A DNA stretch of 64,000 bases from Carettochelys insculpta (taxonomy: Eukaryota; Chordata; Testudines; Carettochelyidae), in assembly GCF_033958435.1 (NCBI RefSeq), contig NC_134137.1:228263501-228327500 (forward strand). The letters run 5' to 3'. Both the position numbers and the translations under genes were made by a program. Below are positions 56,301 through 63,429 of this stretch, one piece after another (within the stretch, counting starts at the first letter, position 1; each line of letters begins with the position of its first letter). A model generated the notes under the pieces. That model did no database searches, had not been told where the DNA came from, and saw nothing but the letters and a program-made list of their open reading frames with translations.

Positions 56301-57268
56301 AGAGAAAAGCCAGCTGGCTCCAAACTAAGGCTGGCCAGGAGACTCATTCTTTCTCTGTGTAAATGGTCTAAGTGCAACTACACGGGCCAGCGAACCACAC
56401 CCAGCAGATGTGTGGTTCGCATAAGTGAGAGGGGGCATTTCGGCAGCATCTGCGCCAGGCGGAGGAGACAAAGCACTCTCAGGGGCCAGGCCCTCACCTG
56501 CGCCACTGTCAGGTGGAGGACAAGGCAGTAACTCTTGAAGCTTTGCTGTTGAGTAAGAGGTACACAGGGCACTCCGGGATTAAGGGGCACTTCTGGGCAG
56601 GGACTATGAGCAGCGTTCCCTGTGAGCTGTGTGCTTGGGCAGTTGCCCCAGGAGAGCTTCAGCTACTGCCTGGTGATTGGCAAAGCGCCCACAGCCACCA
56701 GCCTGTGCTTCTACTGGTGGTGCGCATCAGCACGCGCCTCGCCTCCCTGCGTGCAACATGGACTTCGCCTACGGACGGAGAGAGGGGAGGGGAGCATGGC
56801 TGTGAGGGGCACTCCGGGGGCGGCGGGGACATGCTGTCAGGTCTACCGGAGGTGCTCTCAGCGGGCACAGGGGCCCCCTGCCATCACTACCAACCCGCCG
56901 TGGGGGGAGCAGCACTAGGAGGCCCGGGGCTGTGCTCGGAAGGGCCTGATGGGGCTTTCGGGGGATGGTAAAGCCAGGTGCTGCCCCTGCGGGCCGGGCT
57001 GTGGCCGCCGCGGAAGGAAGCATCGCCGCGGGACGCGGGGTGCAGGGCTGGCCGGTGGCACGGCTGTGGGGGAAGGGTGCTGCCCGGCCTGGGGCACAGG
57101 GGCGCTCTAGGGTGGAGCTATGGGGCTGCCCCCAGCCGGGGACACGGGGCGCTCCCGAGGGCGAGGCTGTCAAACCACTGCCGGAGCACAGGGGGCGCCG
57201 CCGCGGATGCTCTGCCCGGCGCTGTGGGCTGAGCCCGGCGCCCCTCACAGGCCGCAGCGCAACTTACC
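35340..57268 (-). CDS. TRIM45: TRIM45 gene, complete (six coding exons plus candidate 5' UTR exon)
   Basis: TRIM45 is a RING-type E3 ubiquitin ligase of the tripartite-motif family with a filamin-type C-terminal repeat, reported to dampen MAPK and NF-kB signalling. The coding exons are 55483-55047, 51366-50633, 47455-47326, 43689-43575, 42320-42194 and 35671-35520. Their phases match at every junction and the sum is 1695 nt, giving 564 residues plus stop, close to the human length of about 580. Domains in order: RING (CPLC ... CPIC), B-box 1 and B-box 2, coiled coil, filamin repeat (exons 3-5), Cys/His/Gly-rich tail ([10 protein letters not shown]). No stop or frameshift is visible. The promoter lies in a CpG-rich block near 57.3 kb and the poly(A) signal is at 35355-35360. 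I regard it as functional. Confidence 0.95.
35355..35360 (-). terminator. TRIM45: TRIM45 poly(A) signal
   Basis: AATAAA on the minus strand (TTTATT on the plus strand) 160 nt after the stop codon, within GTTAAAATAAACATGTGCC. A normal position for a short 3' UTR. Confidence 0.7.
35520..35671 (-). CDS. TRIM45: TRIM45 coding exon 6 (C-terminal tail and stop)
   Basis: Acceptor ATGGGTAG/GTGGG in phase 1. Translation begins [20 protein letters not shown], then [11 protein letters not shown], and ends SLLKTVVL before TGA at 35520-35522. The His/Gly/Cys-rich segment and the final LLxTV(A/V)L match the TRIM45 C-terminus. Separated from exon 5 by a 6.5-kb repeat-filled intron. Confidence 0.92.
35910..36650 (-). 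mobile_element. CR1 3' end fragment interrupted by an hAT-like element
   Basis: GGCCAGAAGGGACCATTGTG (35936-35955) and, beyond the insertion, CAGGATTTCCCCAGAATAAT with AAGTTGCTATTGATAAAGAA (36500-36590) are the two halves of a CR1 3' end in antisense. The intervening 500 bp has its own termini (next entry). Confidence 0.65.
35965..36466. mobile_element. hAT-like non-autonomous element
   Basis: Ends CAGGGGCGAGCAAACTT and AGTTTGCGTTCCCCTG are inverted repeats of the CAGGGG type common in vertebrate hAT/Charlie MITEs. The interior is GC-rich. No exact 8-bp target duplication remains. It splits a CR1 tail. Confidence 0.65.
37324..38032 (+). mobile_element. TIR transposon of the GCTACGTCTACACG family, copy 2
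   Basis: Ends GCTACGTCTACACGTGC and GCACGTGTAGACGCAGC, flanked by CAGTG at 37319-37323 and 38033-38037. At 709 bp it is longer than copy 1, because an extra palindromic block is present near the right end (about 37930-38000). Strong identity to copies 1 and 3 across the interior. It lies in TRIM45 intron 5. Confidence 0.88.
38095..38185. repeat. CR1-type 3' fragment
   Basis: GGAAGGGACCTCTAAAAGTC followed by ATCAAGTCCAGTCCCTGCCC is a recurring CR1-associated 3' sequence. Cut on the right by an hAT-like element. Confidence 0.5.
38190..38405. mobile_element. hAT-like MITE
   Basis: Left CAGCAGTCAGCAACCTTTCT and right GTGCCAGGGGCTGCCAACCC/CTG are inverted edges of the type seen in hAT MITEs. The last 40 bp of the same family also appears at 40395-40435 (GTGTGCTGGGGTTGCTGACC). 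Confidence 0.6.
39900..39965 (+). repeat. PLE-type tail, short
   Basis: TGGCACTTTAAAGACTTTTG and AGTACAGACTAACAGGGTTA resemble the end of the PLE tail; strongly truncated. Confidence 0.5.
40400..40790 (-). mobile_element. CR1 ORF2 C-terminal fragment
   Basis: Minus-strand translation gives [34 protein letters not shown] and [15 protein letters not shown], the conserved C-terminal end of CR1 ORF2, in one open frame of 122 codons. It has the same orientation as TRIM45, in intron 5. Confidence 0.88.
42000..42182 (+). mobile_element. CR1 3' tail abutting TRIM45 exon 5
   Basis: Translation gives [19 protein letters not shown] followed by the CR1 tail (GAGGTCAGATTAGATGATCA, TCCCGTCTGGCCTTGGAATC). 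The tail ends about 12 bp from the last base of TRIM45 exon 5 (42194), immediately past its 5' splice site. Confidence 0.8.
42194..42320 (-). CDS. TRIM45: TRIM45 coding exon 5
   Basis: Acceptor CGCTGCAG in phase 0, donor ATGCCAG/GTGAGC. Translation [20 protein letters not shown] then [19 protein letters not shown] completes the filamin-type repeat and begins the Cys-rich tail characteristic of TRIM45. Confidence 0.95.
42735..42905 (+). mobile_element. tRNA-derived SINE, copy D
   Basis: Best-preserved tRNA-like head of the four copies: CAGCTCAGTGGTTAGAGCAT (A box), an anticodon-loop-like CTTATAAC, and GGTTGTGAGCTCAATCC (B box), then the family tail ending GGTCCCTTCCAGTTCTAGG. Confidence 0.8.
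43215..43555. mobile_element. hAT/Charlie-like MITE
   Basis: Left edge AGTTCTCAATCTGTGGTCTG and right edge GTGATGAAGTTTGAGACTCC form the typical inverted edges. The interior is GC-rich, with repeated CCTGGGAGGCxTCAG phrases. Confidence 0.6.
43575..43689 (-). CDS. TRIM45: TRIM45 coding exon 4 (filamin repeat)
   Basis: Acceptor TTTATTTATAG in phase 2, donor CGTGCAG/GTAACA in phase 0. Translation [20 protein letters not shown] then [15 protein letters not shown] is the filamin/ABP280 repeat core (DGTY, YTP). Confidence 0.95.
44500..44640 (+). repeat. PLE-type tail
   Basis: ATCTGACGAAATGGGTCTGC, CATGAAAGTTCATCACCTAA and CCTTTAAAGTGCTACATGAC, then TACAGACTAATACACC: a sense 3' tail only. Confidence 0.7.
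44744..44959. mobile_element. Head-to-head PLE tail dimer with 11-bp target duplication
   Basis: Left antisense tail (GGCAGTCCAGTAGCACTTTA ... TGGGACATACCCACTTCTTC) faces a right sense tail (TTAGTCTTTAAAGTGCTACT, GGACTGCCTTTTTGTTTTGA). Flanks TAAATGGCGAA (44733-44743) and TAAATGGTGAA (44960-44970) are a near-exact duplication. No coding sequence. Confidence 0.75.
44985..45130. mobile_element. PLE tail dimer, degraded
   Basis: CAAAACAAAAACGCAGCCCT / AAGCACTTTCAAGACTGAC is mirrored by TGTTTAAAGTGCTACAGGAC / TGCATTTTTGTTTTGTGAAG. Same head-to-head layout with a shorter centre. Target duplication not clear. Confidence 0.6.
45130..46200 (+). mobile_element. Degraded CR1 ORF2 fragment
   Basis: Pieces of the RT frame are visible: [17 protein letters not shown], then [20 protein letters not shown] (the FADD box), then [15 protein letters not shown]. 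Frameshifts and stops interrupt it. Older than the CR1 copy at 47795-49240. Confidence 0.85.
47326..47455 (-). CDS. TRIM45: TRIM45 coding exon 3
   Basis: Acceptor TCTCTTTCAG in phase 1, donor AGGATTG/GTTTGT in phase 2. Translation [20 protein letters not shown] then [14 protein letters not shown] and HRDKKD opens the filamin repeat, as in TRIM45. Confidence 0.94.
47456..50632. other. TRIM45 intron 2
   Basis: Dominated by the CR1 at 47795-49240. The GC-rich stretch 50165-50550 has several overlapping ORFs and no recognised domain. No further exon found. Confidence 0.6.
47795..49240 (+). mobile_element. CR1 LINE, 5'-truncated (RT and C-terminal region)
   Basis: RT palm segments are clear: [68 protein letters not shown] and [10 protein letters not shown] frame change near 48400 precedes [18 protein letters not shown] and the C-terminal domain ([20 protein letters not shown]). 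The 3' end has the CR1 tail GACTGGACTAGATGACCTCC and AGGATTCTATG. It is antisense to TRIM45 in intron 2 and among the better preserved CR1 copies here, with few breaks. Confidence 0.93.
50633..51366 (-). CDS. TRIM45: TRIM45 coding exon 2 (B-box 2 and coiled coil)
   Basis: Acceptor CTTCCTTCTAG, donor GGGCAG/GTATGG. B-box 2: [20 protein letters not shown] and [17 protein letters not shown] long heptad-like coiled coil follows ([40 protein letters not shown]). It ends with [20 protein letters not shown], the start of the filamin-repeat region. The frame is fully open. Confidence 0.97.
51367..55046. other. TRIM45 intron 1 (between coding exons 1 and 2)
   Basis: Contains MITE copy 4 (53014-53287). 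The remainder, including the C-rich stretch at 53640-54180, shows no further exon or RNA gene; ORFs here lack domains. Confidence 0.6.
53014..53287. mobile_element. TIR transposon of the GCTACGTCTACACG family, copy 4 (short)
   Basis: Ends GCTACGTCTACACGTGCC and GGCATGTGTAGACACGGC, flanked by CTTTG at 53009-53013 and 53288-53292. The interior differs from copies 1-3: a palindrome GAAATGGCCATGCAAATGGC/CATTTCG, then GCGCTGAAATGCATATTCAG/CGC. A separate subfamily mobilised through shared ends. Confidence 0.85.
55047..55539 (-). CDS. TRIM45: TRIM45 coding exon 1 (RING and B-box 1) with 5' leader
   Basis: Coding runs from ATG at 55483 to 55047; the exon itself probably starts at 55539 after acceptor TTTTCATTCCAG. 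RING zinc ligands: CPLC, then [14 protein letters not shown], then CPIC. B-box 1: [16 protein letters not shown] and CCQAHR. Donor CCACAG/GTATGG is phase 2 and joins exon 2 to give HRRQKK. The ATG has A at -3 and G at +4, a strong context. The protein starts 13 residues closer to the RING than I recall for human, which accounts for most of the shorter length. Confidence 0.96.
55508..55522 (-). promoter_or_regulatory. TRIM45: TRIM45 upstream ORF (5 codons)
   Basis: Within the leader of exon 1, ATG GCC CAC CTG TAG lies 25 nt before the main ATG, with A at -3 and G at +4. If the leader is as inferred, ribosomes must reinitiate or leak past it, so it could lower translation. Inferred from sequence only. 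Confidence 0.5.
55574..56130 (+). mobile_element. PLE 3' fragment (GIY-YIG C-terminus and tail)
   Basis: Translation [20 protein letters not shown] followed by [20 protein letters not shown] is the C-terminus of a PLE GIY-YIG protein, and the rest is the 3' tail (CATCTGATGAAGCAGGTCTT, TTATGCTCCAAAATATCTTA, TATAAGGTGCCACAGGACTT). It parallels 62577-62985. A 146-bp dimer (55786-55931) is inserted. Confidence 0.88.
55786..55931. mobile_element. Head-to-head PLE tail dimer with 13-bp target duplication
   Basis: AGCAGTCCAACAGCATTTTA is mirrored by TTAAAGTGCTACTGGACTGC (second tail reads TAGTCTTTAAAGTGCTACTG). The unit is flanked by TACTACTGATAAT at 55773-55785 and 55932-55944, an exact 13-bp duplication within an older PLE fragment. 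The insert is essentially two short tails back to back, with no protein-coding part. Confidence 0.85.
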
Positions 57269-57560
57269 CAGCAGCGGCGCCAAGGCCGCGCGGCTTGTGC
57301 TGGCCTGGCCCCGCCCCGCCCCGCCCCGCAGCCCAGGCGCGCTCGGCCCGGGGGCGGCCTCGATGCAGCGCCACTCAGCGCCCCGCCCCCCGAGCCGCTC
57401 CGCCTCGCTCCCTGTTTTGCACCGCCCCCCCGCCCGTTCCCTCTCTGCCCCAGCGCCCCCACGCGGGGCAGGACCTAGAGCAAAGCCGTCGGGCAGGGGA
57501 GAGGTGGGCCGCGGCTCTGGGGGAAGCTGGCACCTGCAGGGAGCTGCCCGGGGGACGCGG
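56900..57560. promoter_or_regulatory. TRIM45: CpG-rich TRIM45 promoter region
   Basis: The block is rich in CG dinucleotides, unlike its surroundings, and carries tandem GC boxes at 57310-57330 (CCCCGCCCCGCCCCGCCCCG), consistent with Sp1-type binding. It lies just upstream of the candidate first exon on the minus strand. No TATA box is evident. Plus-strand transcription from the same island is possible but no plus-strand gene is seen. Confidence 0.75.
57268..57330 (-). other. TRIM45: Candidate TRIM45 non-coding exon 1 (3' boundary only)
   Basis: On the minus strand GCGCCGCTGCTGG/GTAAGTTGCG is a consensus 5' splice site at 57268/57267 inside the CpG block. It would join the leader acceptor at 55539. 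The transcription start is not determined; the upper coordinate is a placeholder. Confidence 0.55.
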
Positions 57561-57579
57561 CTCTGCCGGCCGGAGCTAG

Positions 57580-58012
57580 CCGCATTTACCCCCCGGAGAC
57601 AGCCGGGCGGTAGGAATCGGGCTCCCTTGTTAGTGTGTGTAGCACCGTGGGGGGAGGCCAGCGCGGGGGGCTACTGCCCAGAGGAGCTGGAACAGTTTTT
57701 GTAGGGGGGGAGCTAGGAGCCAATGAACCAAATTGTAAATCGTGCATATAATGGAGACCCCTTAAAGTCCGGGGGTGCTGCAATCCCCCACCCCCGGGAA
57801 CACCTAGTTGCAGCACCTATGCTACAGGCTGAACTCCTCCCACATCCTGGGGACCTGGCTGCAGCCACACTTGAGAATTTGCCAGGCCACAGATGGTCAA
57901 TATTAGAAGAATGGACTTGTCAGGAACAAATCATGCCAAACCACTATAGCTTCCCTTTTTTGACAGATTTACTGGCCTAGTTGGTAGTGGGGAAACTGTA
58001 GGCATGATGGCT
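57580..58012. other. Unassigned sequence upstream of TRIM45
   Basis: No gene recognised. Stretches such as ATGGACTTGTCAGGAACAAA followed by TCATGCCAAACCACTATAGC resemble CR1 RT coding sequence but are too short to call. Confidence 0.4.
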
Positions 58013-58448
58013 ATGTCTACGCTACAGCGGTCTTTCAAAAGAAGCTCTTCAAGAAGATCGCTGTGGAAAGAGCTTCTCTCAAAAGAGTGTGTCTACACAC
58101 AAAAAAGTGGATCAAAAGAGTGATCTGCTCTTTCCATAGAGAGCATCCACACAGCCCCTGCACTTTTGAAAAAAAAGGCCAGGGATCGAAAAGTCAGGCC
58201 CCTTGAGAACTGCTCTTTTGGAAAAAAGGGCCCTGCAAGCCTCCGCACATTTTCTTTCAAAAGAAACTTTTGAAAGGGGGCACTCCTCCTGAAACGGGAG
58301 TGGAAGACTGATTTTGAAAGGAGCACCGAATTCTTTCTATTTACTTTCGAAAGAATGCTTCTTGTATGTAGACGTTCCACGGGACCTTTCGAAAGAGCCC
58401 CCTTCTTTTGAAAATCTTTCAAAAGAGCATGCTGGTGTAGATGCAGCG
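58013..58448. mobile_element. CTTTCAAAAGA-type MITE
   Basis: Ends GCTATGTCTACGCTAC and GTGTAGATGCAGC are inverted. The interior is rich in CTTTCAAAAGA/TCTTTTGAAAG palindromes, with CACAAAAAAGTGGATCAAAA and CTTTCGAAAGAATGCTTCTT blocks. It corresponds to 29921-30309 in opposite orientation. Confidence 0.75.
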
Positions 58449-58500
58449 AATGTGTCTTGATTTGATTCAGTTCCACGTGGCATTTTCATAAGCAAACTAG

Positions 58501-59208
58501 GCTGCGTCTACACGTGCACGCTACTTCGAAGTAGCGGCAGTAACTTCGAAATAGCGCCCGTCACGTCTACACGTGTTGGGCGCTATTTCGAAGTTGAAAT
58601 CGACGTTAGGCGGCGAGATGTCGAAGTCGCTAACCCCATGAGCAGATGGGAATAGCGCCCTACTTCGACGTTCAACATCGAAGTAGGGACGTGTAGACGA
58701 TCCGCGTCCCGCAACATCGAAATAGCGGGGTCCTCCATGGCGGCCATCAGCTGGGGGGTTGAGAGATACTCTCTCTCCAGCCCTTGCGGGGCTCTGTGGT
58801 CACCGTGGGCAGCAGCCCTTAGCCCAGGGCTTCTGGCTGCTGCTGCTGCAGCTGGGGGTCCGTGCTGCATATACAGGGTCTGCAACTAGTTGTTGGCTCT
58901 GTGTATCTTGCACTGTTTAATGAAAGTGTGTCTGGGAGGGGCCCTTTAAGGGAGCGACTTGCTGTTGAGTCCGCCCCGTGACCCTGTCTGCAGCTGTGCA
59001 TGGCTCCCTTATTTCGATGTGTGCTACTTTGGCGTGTAGACGTTCCCTCGCTGTGCCTATTTCGATGTTGGGCTGAGCAACGTCGAAGTTGAACATCGAC
59101 GTTGCCAGCCCTGGAGGACGTGTAGACGTTATTCATCGAAATAGCCTATTTCGATGTCGAAACATCGAAATAAGCTATTTCGAAGTTGGGTGCACGTGTA
59201 GACGTAGC
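58501..59208 (-). mobile_element. TIR transposon of the GCTACGTCTACACG family, copy 3 (inverted)
   Basis: Reverse-complement copy of 37324-38032. Ends GCTGCGTCTACACGTGC and GCACGTGTAGACGTAGC; flanks ACTAG (58496-58500) and CCTAG (59209-59213) match at 4 of 5 bases. At 708 bp it is nearly the same length as copy 2, with the same extra palindromic block. Confidence 0.87.
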
Positions 59209-59279
59209 CCTAGGGAAATAGGGCCTAGGTGAAATTACTATAACATGGGTACAAACTAGTTGGAAGACAGTACTCAAAG

Positions 59280-60290
59280 AGCAGTGATTAATGGTTCTGT
59301 TAAACTGGGAGGCTATATCAAGTAGGCTCCAACATGGGTCCATCCTGGGTCTGGTACTATTCAATATTTTCATTAATGGTGTGGAAAATGGAGTAGAAAG
59401 TATGCTTATAAAAGTCAAAGGTGACATCAAGCTGGAAACAGTTGGAAGCACTGTGGAGAACTGAATTAGAATTCAAAATGCTCTTAATAAATGGAGACAG
59501 TTTGACATCAATAAAATAAAAATTAAATAAAGACAAGGACAAAAGTACTGCATTTAGGAAGGAAAAATCAAATGCACAAATAGAAAATGGGGCTGAACTG
59601 GGTAACCATGAGTAATGCAGAAAAGGATCAAAGGTGTTATAGTCCATTGCAAATTGAATAGTAATTAACAGGATTATGAAAAAAGGCAAATGTGTTTCTG
59701 GGGTGTGTTAATGGAAGTGTTCAGTGTAAGATATGGCAGATAGTTGTCCTGTTCTCTGGACTGGTGAAGTCTCCGCTGGAGGACTGTGCCCTGTTCTGAG
59801 TGCCAAACTTTAACAAATAGGTGAATACTGTGTAGTGAAGACTGTTGCTATGCCCTCCTGCAGCCTTCTCTAGACCTGGATCAATTCTTTCAACCTTTCC
59901 TCAGAGGTCAGGTTTTCTAAATCTCTTATGTTTGTGGCCATCCTCCTGAATTCTTTCCAAACATGGAAAAAGTTATAAAGAGGATTGTGATCAATTGTTC
60001 TCTATGTCTACTGAGAGTATGACAAGAAGCAAGAAGTTTAATAAGCAGCCAGGGATGTTTAGGCTAGATACTATGAAAAGGTACTATAGAGGTAGTTAAG
60101 CACTGGAACAGGTTACCAAGGGAGTTATAGGGTCCCTGTCACTGCAGATTTTTGCAAACTGGTTAGACAAACAGCAGTCAGGGTTGGTTCAGTGTATTTG
60201 GTCCTGCCTCAGAGCATGGGATGAACTAGATGTCATTTTGAGATCCTTTGCAGTTCTACATTTCTCAGATTCTAATATGATGCTTTACAG
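59280..60290 (+). mobile_element. Heavily degraded CR1 fragment
   Basis: GGGTCCATCCTGGGTCTGGT followed by ACTATTCAATATTTTCATTA corresponds to the CR1 'GPVLFNIFIN' region, followed downstream by remnants of the C-terminus and tail (GGAACAGGTTACCAAGGGAG, GATGAACTAGATGTCATTTT). No frame is open over distance. Confidence 0.65.
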
Positions 60291-60419
60291 TTTGAAAAAT
60301 CCAGATGCTAAACCTAATAATTTCAGATTAACAATATGTTCTGCTATTATAATGTCTCAGTTCAGCAAACCACTGTTACTGGAGTCTTAATGGGAAAGAC
60401 TCATTAGCTCATGACCTAA

Positions 60420-60510
60420 TAGATAAATTTATTAGTCTTTAAGGTGCTACATGACTGCTTGCTTTGTTTTGCTAACACAGACTAACACGGCTATCCCTCT
60501 GAGACTATGT
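60420..60510 (+). repeat. PLE-type tail
   Basis: TAGTCTTTAAGGTGCTACAT, GACTGCTTGCTTTGTTTTGC and CAGACTAACACGGCTATCCC form the terminal part of the PLE 3' tail. Confidence 0.75.
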
Positions 60511-61320
60511 TGGAGTCTGTGTATCTTCCTGTTGGGAATAACTGAAGCTTCACTACTTGTTTGCATGCAAACTTATTTGTATTATCTAGTCCCCAAACAC
60601 CCTGCCAGTACCTTTATCTGTTTACATCTATCACAAAATCCTTCCTGAAAGCACTACTTCAGCAAAGCACCTGAAAGCATGTGCCTGATTTTAAGCACAT
60701 CAGTTATCCATACCTATTCAGCCATGCATTGTAGCATAGGTTTAAAGTTATGCAGAGTCTAATCTGATGCTTTACATTTACATAGTGCTTATTTACCTGG
60801 GGGCTCAAAGTGCTTTATTAGTATGGGCAGGCAGGAGCCACTCTTCCTGCTCTCCTGGTTTTAACACACCTCAAACTTACACATTTTTAATGGAGAAATG
60901 CAGAGGAAATTGTGGGGAGGATCCGGATGCAACATACATCCTCAGACTGCCTACACTGACATCAGGCATCGGGGTCAAGTTCAAAAGCTTATTAGCAAGA
61001 ACTTGTCAGACATTTGGATTGGCTTTGGAGAGCGAGCCAGTCTTGGTTTGTACAGAAACTGCTTAGCATCAGAACTGACTTGCACAAGCCTATGCCGCTC
61101 TTGTATCAGAGCTGTGCAATCTGGCTCACAAGAATTGAGACAGAATGGCCAGAAAGATCTCTCCCCCACAGCATCTTTTAACTTAGAGGGAAGAGCCCTG
61201 GCATAGGTGCTGGAACTAGGAGGGCTGGTGTGAAGTCGCTTCCATTGCGCTCGGGGTTCACAGTTTGGCTCAGTCTCTCTTGGCAGTTGTTTCAGTACCA
61301 CTGTGCACCAGGTTAAGCAC
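60511..61320. other. Unassigned intergenic sequence
   Basis: No exon, RNA gene or repeat boundary recognised. Confidence 0.5.
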
Positions 61321-61324
61321 CCAT

Positions 61325-62985
61325 TCGTGCTTCTTTTACCAACCCCACAAGTTTCCATGAAGATGGAGTCCAGGCTGTTAGGAACATTATCCCTAATGAG
61401 ACTGAGGCACAAATGGTGGCGGAGCTTTGTGACTTTGTTCTCACCCACAAGTATTTCGGATTTGGGGACAAATTATACCTTCCAATCAGTGGCACTGCTA
61501 TGGGCACCCGCATGGCCCCACAGTACGCCAACATTTTTATGGCTGACCTGGAACAACGCTTTCTCAGTTCTCATGCCCTAGCGCTCCTCCTGCACATGCG
61601 CTACATTGATGACATCATCATCATCATCATCTGGACCCATGGGAAGGAGGCTCTTGAAGAGTTCCACCATGATTTCAGCAGTTTCCACCCCACCATCAAC
61701 CTTAGCCTGGACCAGTCCACACAAGAAATTCACTTCCTGGACACTACTGTACAGGTGAGCAACGGTCACATAAATACCACCCTATACTGAAAACCCACGG
61801 ACCGCTATGCTTATCTAAATGCCTCCGGCTTCCATCCAGGGCATACTACATGATCCATTGTTAACAGCCAGGCACTAAGGTACAACTGTATTTGCTCTGA
61901 TCCATCAGACAGAGACAAACATCTACAAGACCTTTACCAAGCTTTCCTCAAACTACAATACCCACCTAAGGAAGCAAGGAAACAGATTGATAGAGCCAGA
62001 TGGGTACCCAGAAGCCACCTGCTACAAGACAGACCTCACAAGCAAAACAAGAGACCACCACTGACCATCACATACAGCCCCCACCTAAGGCCTCTCCAGC
62101 GCATCATCAGTGATCTGTTACCCATCTTGAATAATGATCTTTCACTCTCACACACCTGGGGAGGCAGGCCTGTCCTTGCCCACAGACAGCCTGCCAACCT
62201 TAAACAAATTCTCACCAGCCACTACAGGTCACAAACCAGTGACTCTAGGCCTGGAACCAGCCCCTGCAATAGTCCTTGCTGCCAACTCTGCTCACATATC
62301 TACACCAGTGACATCATCACAGGACCTAACATCAACCACACCATCAGGGGCTCCTTTACTTGCACATCTACTAATATAATATATGCCATCATGTGCTAGC
62401 AATGCCCCACTGCAATTTACATTGGCCAAACTGGACAGTAGCTACGTAAAAGAATAAATGGACATAAATCAGACATCAGGAATGGTAATGTACAGAAGCC
62501 AGTGGGTGAACACTTTAATCTCCCTGGACACTCAGTGGCAGATTTAAGGGTGACAGTTCTGAAACAAAGACATTTCAAAAATCAAATGGAGAGACAAATC
62601 TCCGAGCTGCAATTCATTTGCAAATTTGACTCTGTTAACCAAGGATTAAACACAGACGGAGTGGCTCGCAGTTTACAAAACCAGCTTCTCTGCCCTGGGC
62701 GTTACTATCTCCCCATTAGACTCTGACAAAGGCTCACATCCCCCTGCCGGATCTAACCAGTTTTTACCTCTTCTGGTAAGTACTACTGATACAGGGCCAT
62801 TTCCACCTTGCTGAATAGACCTTGTCAGCTCTGGCCCTCCCTTTTACTGGGACCCCACTTTTTAAACACCCCTCTGAAACCACCCCTCCACTCGTGCATC
62901 TGATGAAGCGGGTCTTTGCCCACGAAAGCTTATGCTCCAAAATATCTGTTGGTCTATAAGGTGCCCCAAAACTTCTTGTTGTTCT
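61325..62985 (+). mobile_element. Penelope-like element (RT plus GIY-YIG endonuclease), 5'-truncated
   Basis: One frame runs from about 61350 to 62670. RT pieces: HEDGVQAVRNIIPNETEAQM, LPISGTAMGTRMAPQYANIF and the active-site YIDD (61602-61613), then HFLDTTVQVSNGHINTTLY. The GIY-YIG endonuclease begins near 62390 with YAIMC, then AIYIGQTGQ, and KPVGEHFNLPGHS. The 3' tail after the stop has CATCTGATGAAGCGGGTCTT, CACGAAAGCTTATGCTCCAA and TATAAGGTGCCCCAAAACTT. PLEs use the nuclease to prime reverse transcription at target sites. Four in-frame stops (TGA 61788 and 61851, TAG 62397 and 62439) make it non-functional; the upstream RT part is missing. Confidence 0.92.
61355..62726 (+). pseudogene. 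PLE RT-GIY-YIG protein remnant
   Basis: The reading frame is colinear apart from four nonsense codons; two TGA could come from CGA and two TAG from CAG. A small deletion near 62660 shifts the extreme C-terminus. Right after the YIDD box the codon ATC is repeated six times (61614-61631) before Trp, giving YIDDIIIIIIW. The N-terminal fingers of the RT are absent. Confidence 0.88.
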
Positions 62986-63070
62986 CAAATTTCCAGGCAG
63001 TCTTGTAATGACCAAGGTCTCAAATCCCTGCTCCTCAAGTGAGTCACTTAACTAAAGGTAGGACTAGAAC
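62986..63070. other. Junction sequence
   Basis: Short spacer between the PLE tail and the next MITE. Nothing recognised. Confidence 0.5.
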
Positions 63071-63285
63071 CAGGACACTATGGCTACACAGCTAAGTTAC
63101 TTTGAGAGAACAGCAGTTATTTTGAAATAACATTGCTGTCACCTGCACAACGCACACACTATTTCAGAATAAATTCAACATAGCCAGTGTGTTATTTCAA
63201 AACTGGTAATCCTCATTTCAGGAGAAATAGCTCCTATTTTGAAATAGTTATTTCAGAATAAGCACTGTTTAGATGTGGACTAAGA
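63071..63285. mobile_element. TATTTTGAAATA-type MITE remnant
   Basis: TTATTTTGAAATAACATTGC and TTTTGAAATAGTTATTTCAG palindromes between edges TATGGCTACACAGC and GTTTAGATGTGGAC, resembling the CTACAC-ended MITE families. Termini are degraded and boundaries approximate. Confidence 0.5.
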
Positions 63286-63429
63286 GCTAATTGAAACAGG
63301 GGACCTCTACCCCTCCCCAGGGTGCCTGGCTGACCATGAACAGGGAAAACTCCCCTCTCCCCACGGAGGCTGCAGGAAGGGTTTGTGATTTGGAGCGCCC
63401 CTGACCAAACCACCCTGCTGCTCTGAGCG

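Larger units (their letters stand above)
55540..57258. other. TRIM45 intron in the 5' UTR
   Basis: Contains the older PLE 3' fragment with a newer tail dimer inside it (55574-56130), and a short MITE-like segment at 56608-56750 that resembles 38480-38600. The final 300 bp is CpG-rich and grades into the promoter region. Confidence 0.55.

Noticed and set aside
56965..57704. Plus-strand ORFs of about 200 codons in the TRIM45 CpG block
   Set aside because: Frames follow from CpG-rich composition; no domain and they overlap the promoter and first exon.
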